A stretch of DNA of 64,000 bases from Fibrobacter sp. GTDB lineage: Bacteria > Fibrobacterota > Fibrobacteria > Fibrobacterales > Fibrobacteraceae. The translations under genes and the position numbers were made by a program. Location of the stretch: contig JAGCGO010000091.1 of assembly GCA_017649565.1 (NCBI GenBank), positions 1 through 64,000 of the forward strand. The letters are read 5' to 3'. The notes below the pieces were generated by a model. It saw nothing but the letters and a program-made list of their open reading frames with translations. It searched no databases and was not told the DNA's origin. Shown here piece by piece: positions 44,021 through 52,261 of this stretch. Every line of letters begins with the position of its first letter. The stretch's first letter is position 1.

Positions 44021-45913
44021 TTAGATAAAGGCCTCGATACCACCGCGGCACTTCTTCCAGGCCGGATCCTTCTTTTCGAGGAGGTCCATGACCTTTTCAT
44101 AGGTGGCAGTGTTGGCAAAGCCCTTCCACAGGCGGCGTTCGACAGATTCGCCGGAATCCTTGTCGATCGTCGTGATGGTGTCGTAGTAGTCGTGATTGTC
44201 CTTGAACTCGTTGATCAAGATGCCCTTCAGGTCTTCGCTGTAGATCTTGGAGGCATACTTCAGCAGGGACTCGTTGAAGTCGAGCTCGTTTTCGACGAGG
44301 TATTCGAAATCGCGAATCGGGTCACCGTAGATGAGCCAGTGGCGGAGCGCGATGGCCACCACGAGGTCCTTCACGGCGCTGCGGAAGATGAACTTGTCTT
44401 CGAGGCGGCCGTTCCAGGTGATTCTGGTCAGCGGGTTATCGTCGTTGGCCTCGATAGACACGCCCTGGCCCGGGACCACGCGACGGATCTTGATGGGCAG
44501 ACGGGTCAAAAGCTGCCAAGCCTTGGTGTAGGCGATGGTCTTGCGGACAAAGTCCTTTTCCTTTTCGGGAGCCACGCGGACGAAGGCGCCGAAGCAACGC
44601 TGGTAAAGCGTTTCCTTGTCAAAAATGCAGTCGCTGCTGCGGCATTCGCTGAGCTTGCCGTCCATCATGAACAGCGTCTTGGCGAGTTCCGGACGCATGC
44701 GGACTTCGAGCTTACGGGTACGGGCCTTGAGGCGGACACCGTCCTTGTAAACGTAGGTGAAGCCTTCTTCCTGGTAACGCTGCCAGATGAAGAACTGCAG
44801 GTCGTCGGCGGCGCGCAGGTGGTAGCTGAACACCGGGTTCTGGCGGTTGTTCGCCATGGTCACCTGGTTCAGGAAGGTATCGGCACCGGGGTACGGCACC
44901 ACGACCTTCACGAGCACCTTCGGGTTCACCGGCTTCTTGCTCTTCTTGAAATAGTTTTCGTAGGTGAACAAGCTCTGAGCACCGTTGATGATCTTCGGGC
45001 GTTCGATGAACAGCACCTTCTTGCCGTCACGTTCCTTGAGGCGCAGGTCGTCGCCGGTCAGCGTCATGCCGTTGTGCAGGAACGGGAAGTCTTCCACGTC
45101 CACGTTCTTGTCGTCGGCGCGTTCCATCGTCTGGAAGGCATCGATAAGGGCAGCGTTCGTGTGCGTCAGGTTGCCGAGATAAGTACGGATGTTACTAGAG
45201 ACGATAGCCATGTTGTGCTTCGTCTTGAGGCGCTTACCGAGGTTCACGTGGTAATCGAAAATCGTGCGGATCGGGCAGAAGCCGAGGAAAAGCTCGCCGT
45301 GTTCGCTGGTCATGTGCAACGGGTCGGAATCCATCACGATTTCAAGCTTGTCGTCCACGGAACGGAAGTCGCGGGTCAGGTCGTCGTGCTCGGCGATAAT
45401 TTCGAGCTTGGCCTTGACTTCGGTCTTCCAGATAGAAAGCTTGCGGCGCATGTCCTTGAGGGTGCGTTCCAGTTCGCTGTCGGTAATGTCGCGGCTGGAG
45501 CGGGTACGCAGCACCGTAATCTCGAGGGTTTCCATGTAGGGTCGGCTGGCCGGAGCGTCATCGCCGTCCTCATCTTCTTCTTCGCTAATCTTGTTGATTG
45601 CCCAGGGGTCGGCTTCTTCGCGCAGCGACATGAAGAACGGATTTTCCGGATCGCTGGTGCGGAACACGGCTATCTGCAGCTGCTTCAGGTCTTTCGTCAG
45701 GTGGGAAACCACCTTTTCTAGCGGAGTCGTTTCATCCAGGAAGATAAAGAATTCCAAGAAACCTTGGGAGTACTGGAATCCATGGAAACAACCATCCTCG
45801 TCCAGATTCAGGTGCCTGAGGGCTTTAATTCTGTCAGTAGGGTCGTTAGGATTGAGACTTAAGAGGCTAGCTACGAAAGCCAACCGACGTTCCTGAGATT
45901 TTGTTAATTCCAT
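44021..45913 (-). CDS. AIPR-family protein (abortive infection/phage resistance)
   Basis: 630 residues. The AIPR core runs from about 215 to 365: NIRTYLGN (241-248), FLHNGMTL (278-285), KIINGAQS (307-314) and VTMANNRQNPV (351-361), matching the family's NxR..., NNGIT-like, IVNGxQT-like and NxTQNPV-like elements. An acidic linker (EEEDEDGDD) occurs near 110. Family members are associated with phage resistance by abortive infection; the biochemical activity is unclear. No signal peptide. Its promoter (TTGAAA 45995-45990, 16 bases, TAATAC 45973-45968) is overlaid by an AATACA/TGTATT palindrome. Most of the coding region resembles the neighbours in composition. Confidence 0.82.
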   Translation of the reverse strand: MELTKSQERRLAFVASLLSLNPNDPTDRIKALRHLNLDEDGCFHGFQYSQGFLEFFIFLDETTPLEKVVSHLTKDLKQLQIAVFRTSDPENPFFMSLREEADPWAINKISEEEDEDGDDAPASRPYMETLEITVLRTRSSRDITDSELERTLKDMRRKLSIWKTEVKAKLEIIAEHDDLTRDFRSVDDKLEIVMDSDPLHMTSEHGELFLGFCPIRTIFDYHVNLGKRLKTKHNMAIVSSNIRTYLGNLTHTNAALIDAFQTMERADDKNVDVEDFPFLHNGMTLTGDDLRLKERDGKKVLFIERPKIINGAQSLFTYENYFKKSKKPVNPKVLVKVVVPYPGADTFLNQVTMANNRQNPVFSYHLRAADDLQFFIWQRYQEEGFTYVYKDGVRLKARTRKLEVRMRPELAKTLFMMDGKLSECRSSDCIFDKETLYQRCFGAFVRVAPEKEKDFVRKTIAYTKAWQLLTRLPIKIRRVVPGQGVSIEANDDNPLTRITWNGRLEDKFIFRSAVKDLVVAIALRHWLIYGDPIRDFEYLVENELDFNESLLKYASKIYSEDLKGILINEFKDNHDYYDTITTIDKDSGESVERRLWKGFANTATYEKVMDLLEKKDPAWKKCRGGIEAFI

Positions 45914-46160
45914 TCTTATCCTCTAACGTGGAACCGACCAATACACCATTTAATAATGTATTGTCTCGTATTATGCACACTAAAAATAGTTTCAAATGGT
46001 CCATTTTGGACAGTCTCACACAAAAATCTTTAAAAAAACTTTTCAAAAAGGCCGAAAATTAATGCTCATATGAGCAAAAAGCATTCTTTTTACTTTTTTT
46101 TTCTGCAAAAGCCCTATGTTTTTGTAAAAATACTATGATTTAATCATTAGGAGAGCTTTT
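45914..46160. promoter_or_regulatory. Divergent AIPR / LRR regulatory region
   Basis: Holds the AIPR promoter, a CAATACA (45939-45945) / TGTATTG (45957-45963) inverted repeat at its predicted transcription start, and a GTCCA (45999-46003) / TGGAC (46007-46011) palindrome just upstream of its -35. On the side of the LRR gene there is a 14-bp perfect palindrome TGCTCATATGAGCA (46063-46076). Confidence 0.7.
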
Positions 46161-46913
46161 ATGAACTTGCTAGATATTATTGCCAAAGCCAAAGACGAAA
46201 AGGCCAAATCACTCGACCTGTCCCAGATGGGCCTGAGGATTCTTCCGCCCACCCTTTTCGAGATCGAATCGCTCGAAGAGCTGAACCTCGACCGCAACCT
46301 CCTCGTGGAACTCCCCGAGGACATCGGCCTGCTGAAAAACCTCAAGAGCCTTTCCGTCAGCGAGAACGACCTGATGTCGTTGCCCGACAGCATCGGCAAC
46401 CTTACGAAGCTCACGAACCTTTACCTGGGCTACAACAGCCTCTCCGAACTGCCCGACACCGTGGGCAGCCTCAAGAACCTGCAGAAGGTGAACATCGCCA
46501 AGAACCAGCTGCTCGACCTCACCCCCGAAGTCGGCAAGTGGGAAAAGGTCACCAAGTTCAGCCTGCACGACAATATGCTCTCCGAAATCCCGGCAGCCAT
46601 AGGGAAGATGGCCAGCCTCGAAAAGCTCTACCTGGACAACAACGACCTCACGTCCATCCCGGCTAGCCTCGGGAAACTCGAGAACCTCGAGATCCTCATG
46701 ATTTCGGGCAACCACATCGGCGCCGTGCCCTCCGAGTTCGGCAACTTGAAGAGACTCCGCGAGCTCGTGCTCGACGCGAACCAGCTGGCCACGCTCCCCG
46801 AAAGCCTCGCCGAGTGCGACAGCCTCACTGTCATCTCCATCATCGAAAACCCGATGGAAGGCGGCATCCCGCGCGTCCTGCTCGACAAGAAGGGCCTCAA
46901 TATAGACCAGTAG
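46161..46913 (+). CDS. Leucine-rich-repeat protein
   Basis: 250 residues, about nine LRRs of 23 residues (LxxLxLxxNxLxxLPxxIGxL): SLEELNLDRNLLVELPEDIG, NLTNLYLGYNSLSELPDTVG-like and SLEKLYLDNNDLTSIPASLG units. No signal peptide or membrane helix, so cytosolic. LRR solenoids bind protein partners. No catalytic domain or effector motif is seen. AGGAGA lies seven bases before the ATG. It diverges from the AIPR gene and precedes the two protease lipoproteins; whether it belongs to either unit is not clear. Confidence 0.88.
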   Translation: MNLLDIIAKAKDEKAKSLDLSQMGLRILPPTLFEIESLEELNLDRNLLVELPEDIGLLKNLKSLSVSENDLMSLPDSIGNLTKLTNLYLGYNSLSELPDTVGSLKNLQKVNIAKNQLLDLTPEVGKWEKVTKFSLHDNMLSEIPAAIGKMASLEKLYLDNNDLTSIPASLGKLENLEILMISGNHIGAVPSEFGNLKRLRELVLDANQLATLPESLAECDSLTVISIIENPMEGGIPRVLLDKKGLNIDQ

Positions 46914-46917
46914 TTTA

Positions 46918-46963
46918 GACGAGAGAACGCCCCTACGGGGCTACAGACGAGAGACGAAAGATA
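46918..46963 (+). repeat. GACGAGAGAACG-family stem-loop repeat, copy 1
   Basis: Plus strand: gacgagagaacg, then a hairpin CCCCTACGGGG, then CTACAGACGAGAGACGAAAG. The same outer blocks occur around 54095-54140 and, on the other strand, 62163-62208, with a different hairpin each time. Confidence 0.75.
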
Positions 46964-46977
46964 TTAAGAGGGACAAC

Positions 46978-48300
46978 ATGTGTTCTTTTTTCATTTATGC
47001 TATTCAGCGACACACTCTCGTCTCTCGCCTTTCGTCTTTCGTCTTTCGTCTTTCGTCTCTCGTCTTACTCGCCGCCTGCAGCGACTTCATGTCGCCCGTT
47101 AAAGACACTCCCGAGCCGACAGAATACCAGTACAACTACTGGCTTCTGGAAAAGACCTACCTGTACGAAGACGAACTGACCAAGCTGGATCCCGACGGCG
47201 ATTCCGTCCAGGCCCTGTACAAGGTGCTCGACGACCCCTACACCCGTTACGTACCGCCGTCCAAAAGCGAGCAGGCAAGCAAGCAGCTGAACTCAAGCGT
47301 CATCGAAGGCGACATCGGGCTCGAGTACATGTACGACCTCGACGCGGAACACATCCTGTTCGTCTACCGGGTTTACCCCAAGAGCCCGGCAGCCAAGGCC
47401 GGAGTCCCCCGCTACGGCAACATCATCAGCATCAACGGGCACGAGATCAAGACGCTGGAAGACATGGCCGTCTTCGACTCCATCATGGCCTTTAGCAAAA
47501 AGATTTCATTAAAGATCGCCGACGACTCCACGACGAAAGTCTACAAGATGAAAAAGGAAGACGTCTATGCGCCAACAGTTTTCCTGGACACCGTGGGCGA
47601 GATAACCTACATACAGATTCGCGAATTCAAGCCGGAAACCGTCGACCGCGACAGCGGTTCGCTCGGGGAACTCAGGGACTACCTGGACTCCACACGCGGC
47701 GAAAAGGGAGTGCGCATACTCGACCTCAGGAACAACCCCGGGGGACACGTAAGCCAGTGCGTCGGCATGGCCGACCTGTTCGTCAAGAAGGGTACGCTCT
47801 CAACAAGAAACTGGAGAGCGTTCGACCCGGAGGGATACGCGAAGCGCCACACTGCAAGCAACGAAGCCAAGCCGGGCGATGCCGGTGAAGACGGGAAGTT
47901 CCTCATCCTTGTCAACGGGAACTCCGCCAGCTGTGCAGAAATATTCACTGCCGCCGTCACGGAACTTGCCCCCATCCCGGTCGTAGGCCACACCACGTTC
48001 GGCAAGGGAATCGGCCAAACGACATGGAGCACAAAGGCCGGCGGGCTTGCCATCATCACGAACCTGGAATTCCTGACACCCAAGAACGGCTCCTACAACC
48101 AGACCGGCATTGTCCCGGACTATCCCTGCGACGATTCTGAATCTATCTACGAATGCGTCGAAAACGCGGCAGCCGCGGAATTCGGAAAGAAAAAGCGCAA
48201 GGCTCTTAATGTTCCCCACATGAAAATTCTCCCCAAAAAGAGCATCAGTGGCGGAGCATACATAGAATCGGAAAGTAAAAGTTCTTATTTTTCCAACTAG
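46978..48300 (+). CDS. S41-family protease lipoprotein (CTP-like) with a repeat-encoded signal peptide
   Basis: 440 residues. The lipobox LLAAC (Cys about 35) ends a signal peptide encoded by seven 7-bp units (47016-47064). A PDZ-like region is seen at about 100-180 (YPKSPAAKAGVPRYGNIISINGHEI). The S41 protease part has VRILDLRNNPGG, LILVNGNSASCAEIF with the nucleophile Ser, and HTTFGKGIGQT with the general-base Lys. Such proteases trim periplasmic or surface substrates. AGAGGG precedes the ATG. A second, related gene follows 20 bp later. Confidence 0.9.
   Translation: MCSFFIYAIQRHTLVSRLSSFVFRLSSLVLLAACSDFMSPVKDTPEPTEYQYNYWLLEKTYLYEDELTKLDPDGDSVQALYKVLDDPYTRYVPPSKSEQASKQLNSSVIEGDIGLEYMYDLDAEHILFVYRVYPKSPAAKAGVPRYGNIISINGHEIKTLEDMAVFDSIMAFSKKISLKIADDSTTKVYKMKKEDVYAPTVFLDTVGEITYIQIREFKPETVDRDSGSLGELRDYLDSTRGEKGVRILDLRNNPGGHVSQCVGMADLFVKKGTLSTRNWRAFDPEGYAKRHTASNEAKPGDAGEDGKFLILVNGNSASCAEIFTAAVTELAPIPVVGHTTFGKGIGQTTWSTKAGGLAIITNLEFLTPKNGSYNQTGIVPDYPCDDSESIYECVENAAAAEFGKKKRKALNVPHMKILPKKSISGGAYIESESKSSYFSN
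47016..47064 (+). repeat. 7 x 7-bp tandem repeat inside a coding sequence
   Basis: Seven consecutive heptamers YTYCGYC (two with variants, then four TTTCGTC, then TCTCGTC) encode the signal peptide segment SRLSSFVFRLSS. As 7 is not a multiple of 3, gain or loss of one unit would shift the reading frame. The unit is the reverse complement of the GACGAAA/GACGAGA blocks of the intergenic repeats. Confidence 0.9.
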
Positions 48301-48319
48301 GGTTTAAAGCGAGGCGACC

Positions 48320-49795
48320 ATGAACAAGACAACGTTATTTAAAATACTTGTATCCATCTCTACTTTCTTCCTGTTCTCTTGTTATACAACGACAACAGAC
48401 AACGACAACGAGGGAGCTTTTGAAATGGCCCTCATTGAAGCCGCCAGGGAACAAGGTCTCTCGATACCCATAAGCGAAGATGATTTCGAGTTGTTGCCGA
48501 TAAAGCTTCAAGAATTCGAGGTGGCATACGAGCTGTTGGACCTGTATTACATATACGCCCACAGCAAGCATGAGCTCGGCGATCGAAACGACTATTTCGG
48601 GCAAGCCAAGCATATCGCCAGATACAAGAATTACCCCGCCGACTACAAAGACATCTATTACATGTTCGACCAGATGAGCTGCCCGTTCACCAACTATTTC
48701 GACCCGAGCTTCAGTAAAGATATTGTCGACGCTCTCTACTACTCCGAATACGGGGTTGGCTTCGGACTAAGGCTTGACACCATCAACTACTCCTCCAACG
48801 ACCAGGCCGTCATCGCAAACGTATACCCGGAAGGCCCCGCCAAAGATGCCGGATTCAAGGAAGGGGATGTCATTGTCAGCATAGACAAAATGAGCGTGAC
48901 CCAGAACGACTTCATGCTTATCGAAGAAAGGAGCTCTGCCGGCGAGAAGTATGAATTCGTCATTGCCCGCGGTGATGAACTCGATACGGTAAGCATCTTG
49001 GCACGCGAAGTCCAGGCACCGACGGTATACATCAATTACAAGGGAGACATTCCGATAATAACCATCACCGAATTCACCGACACCACGACCCTGGTCACGG
49101 GAACCTACGGGGAATTCAAAGAAGCACTGGAAAAGACGGCAGACGCCAAGGCGACAGTCATCAACCTGGCCGACAACGGCGGCGGCTCGGTAAACCTTTG
49201 CGAGGCCATGGCGGCCGAATTGCTCCCCAAGAACACTACACTCGGCTATGTCATCTCCGCAGAAATCGACAGTTCGGACTACGAATACAAGCAGAGAATC
49301 GACACCACCATCATGCTCCCCTCCGACTACGGCGTGGAAGGCGACGGCATAGCGAAGAACCGCTACATCGTGTTCATCCAGAACGAAAACACGGCCAGCT
49401 GTTCGGAGCTCATGATTTCCGCAGTCACTGCAGCAAGGAACGCCCCCGTTGTCGGTACACGCAGCTATGGCAAGGGAATCGGACAGTACTATATCCCCAC
49501 CATCGCAGGCGGCTTTGCCGGGATTACCAGCTCACAGTTCCTAGACAAGAACAAGAACAGCTACCATACGTTCGGTATCGAGCCTGACATTAAGACATCT
49601 TCGCTCAAGGACGCCGTGGACGAGGCTGTCAAAATCGCAGAAGAAGGGACCATGGTCAGATATGCCGGCTACAGCGATACGCCCTCAGGACACTTCCCCG
49701 CCCTCGCCCGCAGGGGAGATGGCAAGCCGCAGCTGAACCGCCGCGACCACTTCGGCGCGTTCAAGGTGATCAAGTCCCCGGTCCATTCCAAATAA
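48320..49795 (+). CDS. Second S41-family protease lipoprotein
   Basis: 491 residues. Lipobox FLFSC (Cys about 21). PDZ-like region about 140-215 (VYPEGPAKDAGFKEGDVIVSIDKMSV). Catalytic core with ATVINLADNGGGSVNLCEAM, IVFIQNENTASCSELMISAV (Ser nucleophile) and GTRSYGKGIGQYY (Lys). It shares the order of parts with the preceding gene but differs widely in sequence, so it is an old tandem duplication. The last 60 residues are an unrecognised extension. Starts 20 bp after the first gene, probably one operon. Confidence 0.9.
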   Translation: MNKTTLFKILVSISTFFLFSCYTTTTDNDNEGAFEMALIEAAREQGLSIPISEDDFELLPIKLQEFEVAYELLDLYYIYAHSKHELGDRNDYFGQAKHIARYKNYPADYKDIYYMFDQMSCPFTNYFDPSFSKDIVDALYYSEYGVGFGLRLDTINYSSNDQAVIANVYPEGPAKDAGFKEGDVIVSIDKMSVTQNDFMLIEERSSAGEKYEFVIARGDELDTVSILAREVQAPTVYINYKGDIPIITITEFTDTTTLVTGTYGEFKEALEKTADAKATVINLADNGGGSVNLCEAMAAELLPKNTTLGYVISAEIDSSDYEYKQRIDTTIMLPSDYGVEGDGIAKNRYIVFIQNENTASCSELMISAVTAARNAPVVGTRSYGKGIGQYYIPTIAGGFAGITSSQFLDKNKNSYHTFGIEPDIKTSSLKDAVDEAVKIAEEGTMVRYAGYSDTPSGHFPALARRGDGKPQLNRRDHFGAFKVIKSPVHSK

Positions 49796-49806
49796 TCTGG
49801 CCGAAT

Positions 49807-51126
49807 TTATTTTTCGCCGGTCACGTCACGCATGCGGACCATGACGTCCGTCGTGTCGTTCACCCGTACGGCAGGGGCGGCAAGCGTAAGCTCCACCTGC
49901 TTCCTGATTTCCGCGACCTGTTTCGTGAGTTTTGCCAGGCGTTCCCCGGTGAGCTTCGGGGTCGCAATCATCGTCTTCGAAAGCGGATTAATCCAGGCGC
50001 CCTTCGCATTCTTGAACCCGAAATGCAGGTGCGGGCCCGTGCTGCGCCCGGTCGAGCCGACGCGGCCGATAATCTGGCCCGCCGAAACATGGGCGCCCAC
50101 GCCCACGCCGCGTGACGACAGGTGCATGTACCAGCTCACGGAATTGTCCCTGTGCTTCACGGCGATCTTGTTACCGCTCAGCGGGTCGAAACCCGACACG
50201 GTCACGACGCCGACGGCGACGGCATGAACCGGCGAACCCGTGGGGCTACCGTAATCTACGCCATGGTGAACCGTGCGCTTGCCCGTGATGGGATGGATGC
50301 GTGAACCGTAGGAACTCGTAATGTGCAGACGGTCGAGCGGATAACGCAGGCCGTCAAAGATCAGTGCCTCGCCCGATTCCGTGTAGTGCGCGTTGTATGT
50401 ACTCTTGGGGTCGCCGTCGTAGTAGCGGAACGCCTCGTGGTGGCCGACAGTCCTGCCCTCGAACTCGGCGTAAATCACCTTGCCGTCGATCCAGATGGAA
50501 TCCTGGTAGAACGTCTCTTCCAGCAGAATGCGGAAACGGTCCCCCGGCCATGCCTGCCGGAACGCGACCTTGCACTGCAGCACTCCGCCCACGATACCCA
50601 CCATGCGCGACGGGATGCCGACCTTGTGCAAAATGCCGCTCAGGGTGCCGTCCTTCTCTATCACGCCTTCGTACACAGACTGGCGGATCTTTACCGGCTT
50701 CTCGATACGGCTGTAGACATAGCCCGTGTCCACCTTGCTCATCACGTGGATGACCGCCGGGTTCGGCGCATAGCGGAAACGCTGGACGCTGCCGCTGGAA
50801 TCCAGGGCAGCAAAAAAGACATGTCCCACACGCATCTTGGAAAGCTCCACGCTGTCCTGCATGCCGATAACAATCTTGCCGCGTTCCTTCTGGTTGATCT
50901 GCATGCGGTAAAGCACCTGGAAAAGACCGTCACCCGCGCGGACCGTATCGTTATGGATAATCCAGTTTCCCGGAAGTTGCTGCAGCCGGTCAATTTCGAG
51001 TCTGAGGGAATCCGCCGTGGCAGCAAGCTGCTTGCCTTCTTCTTGCAGGGCTTCAATCTTCGCCTGCTCGCGGCAACCCACAAGGGACACAATGACAAAG
51101 AGAACAAAAAGTCTAAAAAGGGACAT
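49807..51126 (-). CDS. M23-family metallopeptidase (LytM/murein hydrolase type) lipoprotein
   Basis: 439 residues from the ATG at 51126. Lipobox SLVGC (Cys about 18). A coiled-coil-like segment follows (AKIEALQEEGKQLAATADSLRLEIDRLQQL), then a middle domain with OapA/LysM-like strands, and an M23 domain: RTVHHGVDYGSPTG (HxxxD zinc ligands) and STGPHLHFGF (HLH). Cuts peptidoglycan cross-links or serves as an activator. C-terminal tail of about 70 residues. Convergent with the S41 gene, 11 bp away. Confidence 0.92.
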   Translation of the reverse strand: MSLFRLFVLFVIVSLVGCREQAKIEALQEEGKQLAATADSLRLEIDRLQQLPGNWIIHNDTVRAGDGLFQVLYRMQINQKERGKIVIGMQDSVELSKMRVGHVFFAALDSSGSVQRFRYAPNPAVIHVMSKVDTGYVYSRIEKPVKIRQSVYEGVIEKDGTLSGILHKVGIPSRMVGIVGGVLQCKVAFRQAWPGDRFRILLEETFYQDSIWIDGKVIYAEFEGRTVGHHEAFRYYDGDPKSTYNAHYTESGEALIFDGLRYPLDRLHITSSYGSRIHPITGKRTVHHGVDYGSPTGSPVHAVAVGVVTVSGFDPLSGNKIAVKHRDNSVSWYMHLSSRGVGVGAHVSAGQIIGRVGSTGRSTGPHLHFGFKNAKGAWINPLSKTMIATPKLTGERLAKLTKQVAEIRKQVELTLAAPAVRVNDTTDVMVRMRDVTGEK

Positions 51127-51175
51127 CAAAACCTATCCATAAACAAAGCGCATTAAAGATAACTATTAAAAAAAA

Positions 51176-51205
51176 GCCCTGGCGAAAAAGCCAGGGCAAA
51201 AACCG
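51176..51205 (-). terminator. Terminator of the FKBP gene
   Basis: A stem GCCCTGGC/GCCAGGGC (51176-51197) is followed on the reverse strand by eight T residues, downstream of the stop of the FKBP gene (51238). Confidence 0.9.
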
Positions 51206-51237
51206 ATTACAGGAGCCGGAACATGCCGGCGGGCCCA

Positions 51238-52134
51238 TTACGGATTGGCAGCAGCCGGAGCTTCGGCCGGAGCAGCCGGAGCGGCTTCGGTCTTGGCCGG
51301 TTCAGCGGCCGGCTTGGCGGCAGCCTTCGGAGCGGCAGCCGGCTTGGCAGCGGCCTTCGGAGCAGCCTTGGCCTCTACCTTCGGTTCTTCCTTCGGAGCG
51401 TCAGCGGCGTGCGTGTCGATGAGTTCCATTTCGAACACGAGGAGGCTGTTGCCCGGAATCTGGGAACCACGGCCGTGCGGACCGTAAGCGAGGTCGCTCG
51501 GAATCCATGCGGTCACCTTGCCACCGACCTTCATGAGCTTGAGCATTTCGGTCCAGCCCGGAATCACGGCGTTGATCGGGAACTCGAGAGGTTCGCCACG
51601 GTCAACGGAGCTGTCGAACTTGGTGCCGTCGAGGAGCGTGCCGGTGTAGTGCACCTTCACGATGTGGCCTTCTTCAGGCGTAGCACCGGTACCTTCGGTG
51701 ATGACCTTGTACTGAAGGCCGCTGGCGGTCGTCACGACGCCTTCGGCAGTCTTGTTGGAAGCGAGGAAGGCTTCGCCGGCAGCCTTGTTGGCTTCGGCAG
51801 CGATGCTATCCTTCTTGACCTTTTCGGCCTGGCGGGCCTGGGAGAGGTCGGTCAGGGTCTGGAAGATCACGGAGTCGTTCATCAGGAACTTTGCGGAATC
51901 TTCGTTGTAACGTTCCTTGAAAGCCTGGATGAAGAGGTCAATGTCCAAGTCGATGGAATCACGGGTAACAAGCTGGAAGTGAGCCTGGTTGCCGAAATGA
52001 GCACCGAGAGCGTAGCTGTACTTTTCCTTTTCAGTGACAAGGGAAGTCTTGGTCTTCGGGCCCTGGCAGAACTGATCACATCCAGTCAGAAGCATGGCAA
52101 TGGCGCCAGCTGCAATAATCATTTTTGTCTTCAT
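51238..52134 (-). CDS. FKBP-type peptidyl-prolyl isomerase lipoprotein with an Ala/Pro/Lys tail
   Basis: 298 residues. Lipobox LLTGC (Cys about 19), a helical Mip/FkpA-like N-terminal dimerisation domain (about 30-115), and an FKBP domain at about 140-240 (VKVHYTGTLLDGTKFDSSVDRGEPLEFPINAVIPGWTEML, LAYGPHGRG). A Lys/Ala/Pro-rich repetitive tail fills residues 245-298. Periplasmic or outer-membrane proline isomerase. The tail resembles wall-binding or flexible spacers. AGAGGAC lies upstream of the start. Confidence 0.93.
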   Translation of the reverse strand: MKTKMIIAAGAIAMLLTGCDQFCQGPKTKTSLVTEKEKYSYALGAHFGNQAHFQLVTRDSIDLDIDLFIQAFKERYNEDSAKFLMNDSVIFQTLTDLSQARQAEKVKKDSIAAEANKAAGEAFLASNKTAEGVVTTASGLQYKVITEGTGATPEEGHIVKVHYTGTLLDGTKFDSSVDRGEPLEFPINAVIPGWTEMLKLMKVGGKVTAWIPSDLAYGPHGRGSQIPGNSLLVFEMELIDTHAADAPKEEPKVEAKAAPKAAAKPAAAPKAAAKPAAEPAKTEAAPAAPAEAPAAANP

Positions 52135-52261
52135 AAGAAGTCCTCTTTTTAAATTGACATCAGTAAAATAGCAAAACGGCAGTGATTTAGCGCACGAAAA
52201 AAAGATTTTTACACGTTCTTTTCGTATATTATGTTGGAATTATCGTTTTTAAGGACTTTAT

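Noticed and set aside
46079..46135. 18-codon plus-strand ORF before the LRR gene
   Set aside because: There is no ribosome binding site, and the peptide is a run of Phe from a T-rich tract.
46978..47064. CRISPR array
   Set aside because: The tract has 7-bp units without spacers and lies inside a protein-coding frame.
52135..52261. glmS ribozyme or riboswitch upstream of glmS
   Set aside because: The leader is only about 125 bp, AT-rich, and lacks the conserved ribozyme core; the ribozyme is mainly known from Gram-positive bacteria.
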